DNA from: Stentor roeselii
Taxonomy: Eukaryota > Ciliophora > Heterotrichea > Heterotrichida > Stentoridae
DNA: 64,000 nt
Direction of reading: 5' to 3'
Assembly (NCBI GenBank): GCA_006503475.1
Contig: RSEH01000031.1
Span: 124,001-188,000 of the forward strand
The notes under the pieces are model-generated. The model was not told where the DNA came from. It made no database searches and saw nothing but the letters and a program-made list of their open reading frames with translations. Made by a program: the position numbers and the translations under genes. How positions within the stretch are numbered: position 1 is the stretch's first letter; each line of letters opens with the position of its first letter. Below are positions 40,153 to 48,185 of the stretch, piece by piece.

Positions 40153-41610
40153 ATGGAAGAACTTGATTTTTGCACTGCTTTTATTTGCGCTAAGGAAGTA
40201 ATCGATTTGGCTTTAGAAAGATTCGGCGAAGTCATATATAATCGGGAAATCAAATTTAGAGCTTGTGGATTCGGAATTAACTACACTTTAGACTTGATTG
40301 TCTCGGTAATTGAAACTGGGTTCATCAGACGTGACTCTGGACTGGACTTGCCTGATGCGGAATTAGAGGAACCTCGTCCTCCGATTAGCGAAAATTGGAT
40401 GCGAAGTTCGGTTCCAGTTCATAAGAAATTCGTGAGTCCCAAAATAGAAAAACTCGAAACCCAGCCCCCAGAGGTCAGAAGCACAATAAGCTTCAAAACC
40501 AGTTTCTACCGTTCGAACACAAATCAAAAACAATTGAAAAAAACCTCTAAAATCCACGAAGAGCCCCTTCCAGAGCCAATGGAAGTCACAGAAGTCCAAA
40601 TCTCAGACTCTGAAGAATTCATGCGTTTAAAAAAAGAAAGAGACTTCAAAAGAAAACAAGAAGAAAACACACGACTCGAAGCTTTAAAAAAAGAAGACGA
40701 AAACAAAAGAAAACTCCTCGCAAAGCAATTCAACGGTAAGATGAAAAACTTCACCTATGACTGTAACGGTAAGATCCTCATCATTAATCCTCCAAAGGTC
40801 GAAGCAGACTTGATAGAAAAGGTTGATTTTCAGGTAATCCCTGAAAAACCAGAAGAAAAAATCAAAAGTCTTCCGAGGACCGGCCAAAGCACAAGACTTC
40901 CTCAAGAAAGAAAGAAAATATTAGAGCCTATCCTCGAGAAGCCCCTAAATAAAGTCCACAGTCTCAGCATCTTAGAACACATGAGACTCGCTCCTGGTGT
41001 CACCATCGGAACCAGCAACAGAGTAGCAAGTACTGCAAGAATTCACGATTTACCTTCAACCCACTTCAAAAGATTCGAAATCCCCGGAACCCAGCCATTA
41101 AAAATCCCAGATTTCGAGCCTAGGTCTTTAAAACCTTTAAAACTTGTTGAAACTGTTTCAGAGTCAGTTTTGACTCTTCCGAAAATAGAAAAACCTGAAA
41201 CCTTTAAAAGTCAAATAAAAACACTTTCAAGGCCGAGTAGAAAAAAACCGAATCAGGTCAAACAGTACTCAAAAGAAATGCATGCTAGTGATAATCTTTC
41301 AGACTACGATAAATTTAACCTCGCTATTTTAAATGATTTGAACTGGGGAAGAAACCCTTCGACTAGAAATGTGAAAGTCCCTGCACGGGTACCGAAGGCG
41401 ATGACTGCGAAAGACGAGTGGGAAATTTATGGATACCTGGCGAAGAAGCCTAAAGACGATCCTTTTATTTCAGTTGAAGAACTCTGGAAACTTTCTTCTC
41501 AGAAGAAAAAACCTAGAGACCGCCCGTTTTTAGAGAAAGTTCAAAACAAGACGAAACCACCTCCTCCACCTTTAGGACAGACGATGTTTGTTAATTTGAA
41601 TGAAAGTTAA
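40153..41610 (+). CDS. C2orf81-like (DUF4639) protein
   Basis: A 485-residue protein, mostly disordered and Pro/Lys-rich. Two blocks recall vertebrate C2orf81: a helical N-terminus (FICAKEVIDLALERFGEVIY... to TGFIRRDSG) followed by W-x-R-x-SVPV, and a later LAPGVTI block. The middle has a Glu/Lys-rich helix (RLKKERDFKRKQEENTRLEA) and a conserved-looking FTYDCNGKILIINPPKVEAD block. C2orf81 is a poorly characterised protein; I infer a possible ciliary role from its presence here, not from known function. It starts 6 bp after COQ4 on the same strand. Homology needs a profile search; I am moderately sure. Confidence 0.6.
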   Translation: MEELDFCTAFICAKEVIDLALERFGEVIYNREIKFRACGFGINYTLDLIVSVIETGFIRRDSGLDLPDAELEEPRPPISENWMRSSVPVHKKFVSPKIEKLETQPPEVRSTISFKTSFYRSNTNQKQLKKTSKIHEEPLPEPMEVTEVQISDSEEFMRLKKERDFKRKQEENTRLEALKKEDENKRKLLAKQFNGKMKNFTYDCNGKILIINPPKVEADLIEKVDFQVIPEKPEEKIKSLPRTGQSTRLPQERKKILEPILEKPLNKVHSLSILEHMRLAPGVTIGTSNRVASTARIHDLPSTHFKRFEIPGTQPLKIPDFEPRSLKPLKLVETVSESVLTLPKIEKPETFKSQIKTLSRPSRKKPNQVKQYSKEMHASDNLSDYDKFNLAILNDLNWGRNPSTRNVKVPARVPKAMTAKDEWEIYGYLAKKPKDDPFISVEELWKLSSQKKKPRDRPFLEKVQNKTKPPPPPLGQTMFVNLNES

Positions 41611-41678
41611 TTAATCCCATATAAAATTGAAGAAAAATGGATATTTAAAGGTAAAATGATGGAAAAGTTTAGTATGAA

Positions 41679-41780
41679 GGGCCTGCCAGGCCCGTCAGTT
41701 CAAAAACAAGCACCACTCGTGTAAAGTCTGTAGAACTGACATGCGAAATAAATAAAAGTTGAGCCCGAAAGGTGCTCCTT
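41679..41780 (+). ncRNA. Candidate structured RNA
   Basis: An unusually GC-rich segment in a 259-bp spacer with no convincing gene. Three hairpins can be drawn: GGGCC-TGCCA-GGCCC (41679-41693); an 8-bp perfect stem GTCAGTTC/GAACTGAC (41694-41701 with 41733-41740, loop of 31 nt); and GAGCCC-GAAA-GG-T-GCTC (41761-41776) with a GAAA tetraloop. Strand and ends are uncertain, since hairpins read on both strands. It could instead be a 5' UTR structure of the kinase gene that starts at 41870. Confidence 0.3.
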
Positions 41781-41869
41781 TTAGCAAGGTACATTCCTAT
41801 TCTCTGAACATTCTTGTTCTTAGACACACCGTACTTGTACATTCTTCTGTATTAAAGTTAATAAATAAG

Positions 41870-43192
41870 ATGGCAGCTTTGATGGACCCTCCTCTTAGCT
41901 TTTCTGGAGAATTGTGGTTTAGGAGGCCTTTGTTGCAGGATTCTAAGGTTTATTTATTACTTGATACTGTTACTTGTGTTTTTAAACACTTTAAGAATCG
42001 GGATGAGTATATGGATGATGGAATACCTGAATTTCAGTTTGAACTTAGTGAGTTGGTTTCGATTAGAGATACTTCGAATCAGGAGCGGGACATGTTTACA
42101 ATAAAAACTCGTACAACCAGTCTAACCTACTACGCTGACTTTCGAGATATGACATCAGAGTGGTTTAAAAAGTTCCAGCTTTCTCTAGACTACTACCACA
42201 TCAGCTTCGCCGATCGTAAACGACAAGAAGAAGACAAACTAAGTAACAACAGCGAGTACTCCGAAGACACCACAACAAACGGCGAAAACTTTGTAAGCGA
42301 AGAAAGCTTCGAAGTTCTTCAAGACCTGGGCCAAGGAGGTTTCGGAAGCGTGACAAAAGTTTCAAAAAAAGACACAGGCGAGATATTCGCCTTGAAACGT
42401 TTAAACAAAGCAAGTCTTCGTTCAAAAGGAATGATAAAATACGCAATATCCGAATGTAAAACCCTAAAAAGCATCAATCATCCTTTCATAATCAACCTAG
42501 AATGGTCCTTTCATACAAAAAATCACATCTGCCTAGTCCTTGAATTCTGCCCTTTTGGAGACTTCGAACCTGTCCTCGACCATTTCAAGAAACTTGAAGA
42601 ACAAGTCGCAAAGTTTTACATTTGTGAGACGATTCTTGCTTTTGAATACCTTCATTCTAGAAATATTATTTATCGTGACTTGAAGCCTTCTAACTTGCTT
42701 CTTGATAAGGAAGGACATATCAAGTTGTCTGATTTTAGTTTAGCGAAAGAAAATGTTACAGTCGAAAATCCTGCTGTTTCATTTTGTGGAACTTTAGCTT
42801 ATTTACCACCGGAAACTTTGAATAACACTGGAGCGTATACGGCTACTGATGTTTACTTGATTGGAGTTAACTTGTTCTTGTTTTTGACGGGAAAGACACC
42901 TTTTTATGATAAAATTAACAGTTTTCAAGATTTTTCTAAAGCGATTTCAACTGCGAAACTCGCTTTTCCACCTGATGTTAAAAAAGAAGCAAGGGACTTG
43001 ATTTCAGCGATGATGAACAGGAACCCTGAGAAGAGGCCGAGTATTAAAAGTGTGAAGGAACATAGGTTTTTTAAGGATGTTAATTGGGATTTGATGTATC
43101 AGAAGACTGTCCCTCCGCCTATTCCTGTTGAGGTACTTGCGAGTATTGTAAGTGCTGACTGTGAATATGACACTGATTTGGGTTTTGTTTAA
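41870..43192 (+). CDS. AGC-family protein kinase with N-terminal PH-like domain and DFS motif
   Basis: A 440-residue protein. The ATG at 41870 (MAALMDPPLSFSGELWFRRP) is the first in-frame one; the frame upstream lacks an ATG. Residues 10-120 resemble a PH-like membrane-binding fold. The kinase domain spans about 147-403: Gly loop GQGGFGSV, Lys176 in ALKRL, catalytic loop YRDLKPSN with Asp270, APE-like PPE, and the tail NWDLMYQKTVPPPIP. The metal-binding DFG motif reads D288-F289-S290. The Asp is kept, so activity may remain, but Gly to Ser is rare. It resembles the kinase half of the product of 30012-31910 and may be a divergent relative. Confidence 0.87.
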   Translation: MAALMDPPLSFSGELWFRRPLLQDSKVYLLLDTVTCVFKHFKNRDEYMDDGIPEFQFELSELVSIRDTSNQERDMFTIKTRTTSLTYYADFRDMTSEWFKKFQLSLDYYHISFADRKRQEEDKLSNNSEYSEDTTTNGENFVSEESFEVLQDLGQGGFGSVTKVSKKDTGEIFALKRLNKASLRSKGMIKYAISECKTLKSINHPFIINLEWSFHTKNHICLVLEFCPFGDFEPVLDHFKKLEEQVAKFYICETILAFEYLHSRNIIYRDLKPSNLLLDKEGHIKLSDFSLAKENVTVENPAVSFCGTLAYLPPETLNNTGAYTATDVYLIGVNLFLFLTGKTPFYDKINSFQDFSKAISTAKLAFPPDVKKEARDLISAMMNRNPEKRPSIKSVKEHRFFKDVNWDLMYQKTVPPPIPVEVLASIVSADCEYDTDLGFV

Positions 43193-43250
43193 TTGGAATA
43201 ATAATCATGTTCGAGATAAGGGTTTTAGAATGATTTTAGTTATTGAAGAT

Positions 43251-43329
43251 TATTATTCAAGTAAAAATATTTCTTGTTTGTTTTTATTAGAGTATTATTC
43301 AAGTCAAAATATTTCTTGTTTGTTTTTTT
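43251..43329. repeat. Tandem duplication, 42-bp period
   Basis: TATTATTCAAGTAAAAATAT at 43251 recurs at 43293 as TATTATTCAAGTCAAAATAT, both followed by TTCTTGTTTGTTTTT. The two units sit in the short spacer after the kinase gene and look like a recent local duplication. Confidence 0.8.
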
Positions 43330-43399
43330 AGATTATCTTGATTTTATTATTGATATTATAAATCCCAACGTTTTTATATGATGATTGAGTTAATAATAT

Positions 43400-46300
43400 A
43401 TGAACATCGACAGAGATAACATCCAGGCCATTGTCAATAACTTAAAACAAAGAATCTCTGCCTTGGAAGACCAGTACCGAAGATTTGTCAAATACTGCAT
43501 CGAAATGATAAAAAATCACAGACTTATCATCGACTCCGAATTGAAAAACGACCCTAACACCCCAAGAGAGCTGTTGAAACAAATCACCATGCACGGTGAA
43601 TACCTGGAAAACAGTGTAAAACTCGCTTCAAGTTCAATAAAAGTCCAGGAATCTCTGAAACTTTCCACATTTGAAACCTTTAAATACGAGGTCTTGTTTC
43701 TTATAAGCAACCCTTCTGAACATCAAAAAACTGAGCAATTAGAATCCTTGTTAAACGACTTGGAGCAGTTCATCACCACGAATTACATAAAAAAAGACGA
43801 ATTCATCAGGAAATCTGATAAAAAGCGTACTTTAACCCAAAAAAAACCCTTAAAACCTTCAGATTCCGAAGAAATCAACCATTTAACCTCAACAATTTCA
43901 ATCTTACAACAGAAAATCTCTCTATTAACCCAAGAGTCATCAAAAAAAGATGAAAAGTTTCAAAAAGTTTTTGAAAAACTTGAAAAAATCCAAAAACTTC
44001 AAAAAATTAACACTTTTAACATAAACAACCATTGCAACTCTTTGCAATACTCGAAGGTCCTTTCGCCTGAACCGAAAGGATATGACTCGATGCCTGACAT
44101 GAGCAACTCGAGTCAAGCATCGATGAGACAAGACGATTCTTTTGATTCAAGAGCTTTTTACTTGATTGTAAGGAAGAAACTTTTGGGACTTTCAGATGTG
44201 ATTAAAAAGTTCACTCAACAAGCGTGTTTTTTAAGCAAGTATCTTGAACAGAATAGAGAACTTGAGTCTTTTATGCATACTTTCAGAGCAGATACTCAAG
44301 AAATAGGAAAAGTCATTGAAGAAATTGTTACGCCCAGGTTTAAAGATGAGGTTTTTGATAAGAGAAAGGAAATTAATGATTGTCTTGGAGTTATTAGGAA
44401 AATGAAAAATGAGAAAAAAGCTTATGATGTTGAAATCAAGGCTAAAGAAGCACAAATTGAACATTTGAAAACGGTTAATGAAAATTTGAATCGAGAGGTG
44501 AAAAGTTTTAAGGGAAAAGTCATCGCGAATGTGAAGATTATTGATAATTTGCATTTACAGATTGAAGAAAATAATAAGGAATTTAGAAAAATGCAGGAAG
44601 AAATGATGTTGATGAAGGATAATAGCCAGTTCTTGAAAGTCACTCGGTTAAGCTTGAACATGTCTGATAAAAGCTCAGGAAACTACTCGATTCGAATAGA
44701 AAAAAACTTTGAAATAATGCACTGCTCTGAAATCAGCATTAAAAATGTGTACAAAAACGAAAACCTTATTAGAGAACTCAGAAAAATGTTGAAACTTAAG
44801 GAAAAAGAATGTGCTGACAAAGACTCTTTTATGAAAAACTTAGAAAAACAGATGGTTTCGAAAGAATCTCAGACTGAAACCGAAGAAATTGCTGAAAAAC
44901 TGGAAAAAATAGAAAAAATTGAAAGACCAGAATTTATTTCTATTAAAAATCGATTTAGCTATGAAGAAAATCTGACTCTTAGCAAAAAACTCTCAGCAGC
45001 ACTCATCGAAAAAGCGAAAATTGAAGAAAAGTTGCAGATAAGCGAAAAACTTGTGGATTCTCTTCAAGAAAACTTGAAAGTTTTACAGCTGAAACCCTTT
45101 CAATTAAAACCTGAAACAGAAGACCTTTTAAATCATTTTTCAATTATTGTAACTTCTCAAATCCTCATTCAACCCTATCAAAAAAGCGATGAATTTAAGA
45201 CCTGGAAAAGAAAAATCGAAGATTTTTCTCAAGAAATCAAAACTTTGAAGTCAGAAAACTCGATACTTTTAATAAACTTTGAAAGAATAGAGAGAGAAAA
45301 AAACGAGCAAGAGCTTTTAAGTCAAATTTACCAGGAAAAACTTCAGATTTATTCAAAAGAAAACGAAAAATTAATCAAAGTGTTAAAAAAATACGAAGAC
45401 GACTCAGCAAGACAAGAAAATTCAATCACGTCTCTTCAAAGAGAAAAAGATTTTTTCCAAGCGAAACTCGAAGAAACCACTTCTCTTTCTTTAGCCAGAT
45501 CTGAAAAAGATTCAAAAAATCGTCAATTTTCTTTCAATCTTCTTAAAAAAAACTTAGAAAAACTTCTAGAAAATCAAAAAATTTTCATTGAAAAAACCTT
45601 GAAACTATTCGAAGCACAAGTCATGAGTCATGCAGTGAAACTTACAAAAATAGTGAAACTTTGCTTAAACCTTTCCTTTAAACACAAGATCTCTGCACAG
45701 CTTTCAGCTTCGAATGTAAAGTCACTTAATATGCGGGTGGAGGACAGAGAAAACTCGATTTTGATGTTGAATAGTTCTTTGAAACTAGCGGAGTCAACGA
45801 TTGCGACTCAAAATGCGAAAAATCTTGAACTGGAAAAGGAAAAAGAGGCTTTACTTGCTAATCGTGTTGAACTTATGAACGAAATTAATGATTTGAATGA
45901 GAAGCTTAAACAGAAAAACATTCAAATTACTTCGGAAAAAACGGAAAATATGACTGTGCATGTTGAAAAGTTCAATGATTTCATTAAAAGTTATGAGAGT
46001 TCTAAAGATTCTCTTAATTTTACTATTGTTAATCAGGAAAAAATCATTCTGTCGCTTCAGGATCGAATCAAGTCGCTGCAGCAGGACTTGCAAAATGCGA
46101 AAGAATCTTTTGATGAACTTCAAATCGAGTTGAAAGAAGGGAAAAAAGAACTGAAAAATGAAAAAAATAACTTGAAAGTTATTGAGAATGAAATGAAACA
46201 AGTAAAAAATGACTTAAAAAACACGGAAAATGAGTTAAACAACACGAAAAATAACTTAAAAACCACAGAACACGAATTAAACATATCGAAAAATAACTTA

Positions 46301-47398
46301 AAACTCTCTGAAAACGAGGTAAAATCCTTAAAAAACGATTTAAAATCAACTGAAAATGAGTTAAAAACAGTGAAAACCAATCTAAAATCTACCGAAGATG
46401 ATTTAAAATCCTTAAAAAACGACCTAAAATCTACTGAAGATGAATTAAAAGCCATAAAAAACGACCTAAAATCTACTGAAAATGAGTTAAAAACCATTAA
46501 AAGTCTCCCCAAACCAGAAGACCTTCAAAAAAAAATCGAAATTCTCGAATCTCAATTAAAAATCCATTCATCAACCGCCAGCGACATCGAAGTCTCCCAA
46601 TTAAAATCAGTCCTTCAGTCCCAAGTCTTAATTCTCGACACAGAATGCAAGAGACTAGAAGAAAAACTAAAAACAAGTCAATCCTCAAAAGAAAAAGAAG
46701 TCGACTCCCTAACCAAGAAACTCGACATCCTCTCAAAACAACTTGCAGGTCTCAGCCTAAAAAACGAAGAACTAAAGCGCAAGATAGACGACCAAGAAAA
46801 CTGGAAAAATGAAGAGTTCGAAGTTGTGAAAGTCGTGAAATTCAAACTTTTTTCCTGGTTTCTCATTCAAACCAAACCGGAAAATCGATTGATTTGGACT
46901 GACCAGGACATAAAGACTGAAGTTCGTGATGAGTTTGAAGAGTTGAAGATAAAATACTGCAAATTAAAAAATTACTCTTTTAGACTGAGGGAAGAATACA
47001 AAAAAATTTTGAGAAAATTTCAGGTTTTTAGGAAAGATTTTGAATTTGATAAGAAATTCGTACCGCATGATACGAATGATGAGGTACTTGAAATTACTTC
47101 ACCTTTTATTAGTCCTAGAGATACTGATATGCAACTTTTGTATGACGGTCTCAAGTCTGCAAGGTCTTATGGCACTGATTTCGAGGATGATACTTTTGGA
47201 GAGCTGAGTTCGAAGATTGTCAGAGAAGGAAATTCTATTTTTAATGCCTCGAGTTTTGAGGAAGTTAATGAAGATACGGATAAAATCAATTTGATGATTG
47301 AGAAAATGAGTGGCGAGCTGCAGGTGAAAAATGAGATTATTAAAAACTATGAGAAGACTATCAGTGAATTGAAATCAAAAGTAAATAATAAAGAATAG
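43400..47398 (+). CDS. 1332-residue coiled-coil protein
   Basis: A single uninterrupted frame. After a helical N-terminus (MNIDRDNIQAIVNNLKQRIS) the protein is almost entirely coiled coil, rich in Lys, Glu, Asn and Leu, broken by short linkers such as the Ser-rich one near residue 225 (DSMPDMSNSSQASMRQDDSF) and a VSKESQTETEE patch near 495. Residues 922-1033 are eight tandem 14-residue units. A less regular region near 1150-1170 (VKVVKFKLFSWFLIQTKPEN) may be a small folded element. Overall this looks like a centriolar, basal-body or cortical fibre component, but composition alone cannot assign it. The start ATG is in-frame with the first coding signal. Confidence 0.82.
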   Translation: MNIDRDNIQAIVNNLKQRISALEDQYRRFVKYCIEMIKNHRLIIDSELKNDPNTPRELLKQITMHGEYLENSVKLASSSIKVQESLKLSTFETFKYEVLFLISNPSEHQKTEQLESLLNDLEQFITTNYIKKDEFIRKSDKKRTLTQKKPLKPSDSEEINHLTSTISILQQKISLLTQESSKKDEKFQKVFEKLEKIQKLQKINTFNINNHCNSLQYSKVLSPEPKGYDSMPDMSNSSQASMRQDDSFDSRAFYLIVRKKLLGLSDVIKKFTQQACFLSKYLEQNRELESFMHTFRADTQEIGKVIEEIVTPRFKDEVFDKRKEINDCLGVIRKMKNEKKAYDVEIKAKEAQIEHLKTVNENLNREVKSFKGKVIANVKIIDNLHLQIEENNKEFRKMQEEMMLMKDNSQFLKVTRLSLNMSDKSSGNYSIRIEKNFEIMHCSEISIKNVYKNENLIRELRKMLKLKEKECADKDSFMKNLEKQMVSKESQTETEEIAEKLEKIEKIERPEFISIKNRFSYEENLTLSKKLSAALIEKAKIEEKLQISEKLVDSLQENLKVLQLKPFQLKPETEDLLNHFSIIVTSQILIQPYQKSDEFKTWKRKIEDFSQEIKTLKSENSILLINFERIEREKNEQELLSQIYQEKLQIYSKENEKLIKVLKKYEDDSARQENSITSLQREKDFFQAKLEETTSLSLARSEKDSKNRQFSFNLLKKNLEKLLENQKIFIEKTLKLFEAQVMSHAVKLTKIVKLCLNLSFKHKISAQLSASNVKSLNMRVEDRENSILMLNSSLKLAESTIATQNAKNLELEKEKEALLANRVELMNEINDLNEKLKQKNIQITSEKTENMTVHVEKFNDFIKSYESSKDSLNFTIVNQEKIILSLQDRIKSLQQDLQNAKESFDELQIELKEGKKELKNEKNNLKVIENEMKQVKNDLKNTENELNNTKNNLKTTEHELNISKNNLKLSENEVKSLKNDLKSTENELKTVKTNLKSTEDDLKSLKNDLKSTEDELKAIKNDLKSTENELKTIKSLPKPEDLQKKIEILESQLKIHSSTASDIEVSQLKSVLQSQVLILDTECKRLEEKLKTSQSSKEKEVDSLTKKLDILSKQLAGLSLKNEELKRKIDDQENWKNEEFEVVKVVKFKLFSWFLIQTKPENRLIWTDQDIKTEVRDEFEELKIKYCKLKNYSFRLREEYKKILRKFQVFRKDFEFDKKFVPHDTNDEVLEITSPFISPRDTDMQLLYDGLKSARSYGTDFEDDTFGELSSKIVREGNSIFNASSFEEVNEDTDKINLMIEKMSGELQVKNEIIKNYEKTISELKSKVNNKE
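46163..46498 (+). repeat. Eight in-frame 42-nt repeats (14-residue coiled-coil unit)
   Basis: Within the coiled-coil gene, eight units of 14 residues follow each other without gaps, e.g. KNDLKSTENELKTV, KTNLKSTEDDLKSL, KNDLKSTEDELKAI and KNDLKSTENELKTI. Fourteen residues equal two heptads, so the array lengthens the coil without changing its register. Later units are more alike at the DNA level than the early ones. Confidence 0.88.
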
Positions 47399-47557
47399 TT
47401 GTTTCGCGTAATATTAACTCACATATTTTATAATAAATTACAAAATTATCTTAAATTTCTCTAAAATTAGAAAAAATGAATGAATAACAAAGGTCTAAAG
47501 TGAATACCATCAATATTAAACTATTCAAAAACTCACAACCAAACTAAATTCATTTAA

Positions 47558-48124
47558 TTAAAACTCTCTATAATTACTCATCGATTCCATAAACTCAGAA
47601 GACTCCATATTCGACTGAACCTCAGGAATATACTGCAAATGTCGATCTTCCTTATTCTGCATAAACAAGATCTGAGTAGTATTCAAACTAACAGGAGCCC
47701 TTTTCCAAATCCTATCCTTTCCCTTAGGCATTTCGATTTCACAATAAAAAGTCTTATCAACTGTTCTTTTTTCCCCTCTAACATGTTTGGGCGAATAATA
47801 CTGTTTAACAACAGGTGAAGGTAAAGGTTTAGTTTCAAAAACTTTTCTATAAACATAAGAACTACTACAAGGCCTTGCATTTTCAGCCTGTTGTAAAAAA
47901 CTCTCAGTTTTCCACTTCTTTCTCCGAGTTTTCCGCGGTGTTAAAACAGGAGGACCTGTTAACCCCGACGGTTTTTTGCTTATTGAGAAGATCTTCGGAC
48001 GATGATGCATTTCTTGACAGGCCTTCGGAGGAATTGAGTGAATCAAGCTGCGAGACAAGGAAGGGAGTCGAAGAAAGTTCGGGTGTCCTGGAATCACATC
48101 AAGACTGACAACTTTAGACTCCAT
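47558..48124 (-). CDS. Hypothetical basic protein
   Basis: A 188-residue protein rich in Pro, Lys, Arg and Ser (SLSRSLIHSIPPKACQEMHH, LTPRKTRRKKWKTESFLQQA), with no membrane or signal segment. It is mostly disordered, with a short aromatic block (TVDKTFYCEIEMPKGKDRIW). Divergent from the LNR surface gene, with 61 bp between start codons. No family recognised. Confidence 0.68.
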   Translation of the reverse strand: MESKVVSLDVIPGHPNFLRLPSLSRSLIHSIPPKACQEMHHRPKIFSISKKPSGLTGPPVLTPRKTRRKKWKTESFLQQAENARPCSSSYVYRKVFETKPLPSPVVKQYYSPKHVRGEKRTVDKTFYCEIEMPKGKDRIWKRAPVSLNTTQILFMQNKEDRHLQYIPEVQSNMESSEFMESMSNYREF

Positions 48125-48185
48125 ATAAAGTTATATTAAAGTTTTTTCATTTCTTTTGATTTAAACTGATATAATTCCGTTGAAT

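Noticed and set aside
41700-41757. Short frame with KNKHHSCKVCRTDMRNK, a zinc-finger-like pattern
   Set aside because: Only about 18 codons, with no start codon or joining intron of normal size; more likely chance within the hairpin-rich spacer.
41690-41760. Resemblance of TAGAACTGACAT to the TAGAACTGTCAT stretch of Tetrahymena telomerase RNA
   Set aside because: No C/A-rich telomere template follows it, and twelve matching bases are too few to support an identification.
41759-41869. Extension of the DFS kinase upstream of ATG 41870
   Set aside because: No ATG in the open stretch, the sequence does not look coding, and the PH-like domain starts just after 41870.
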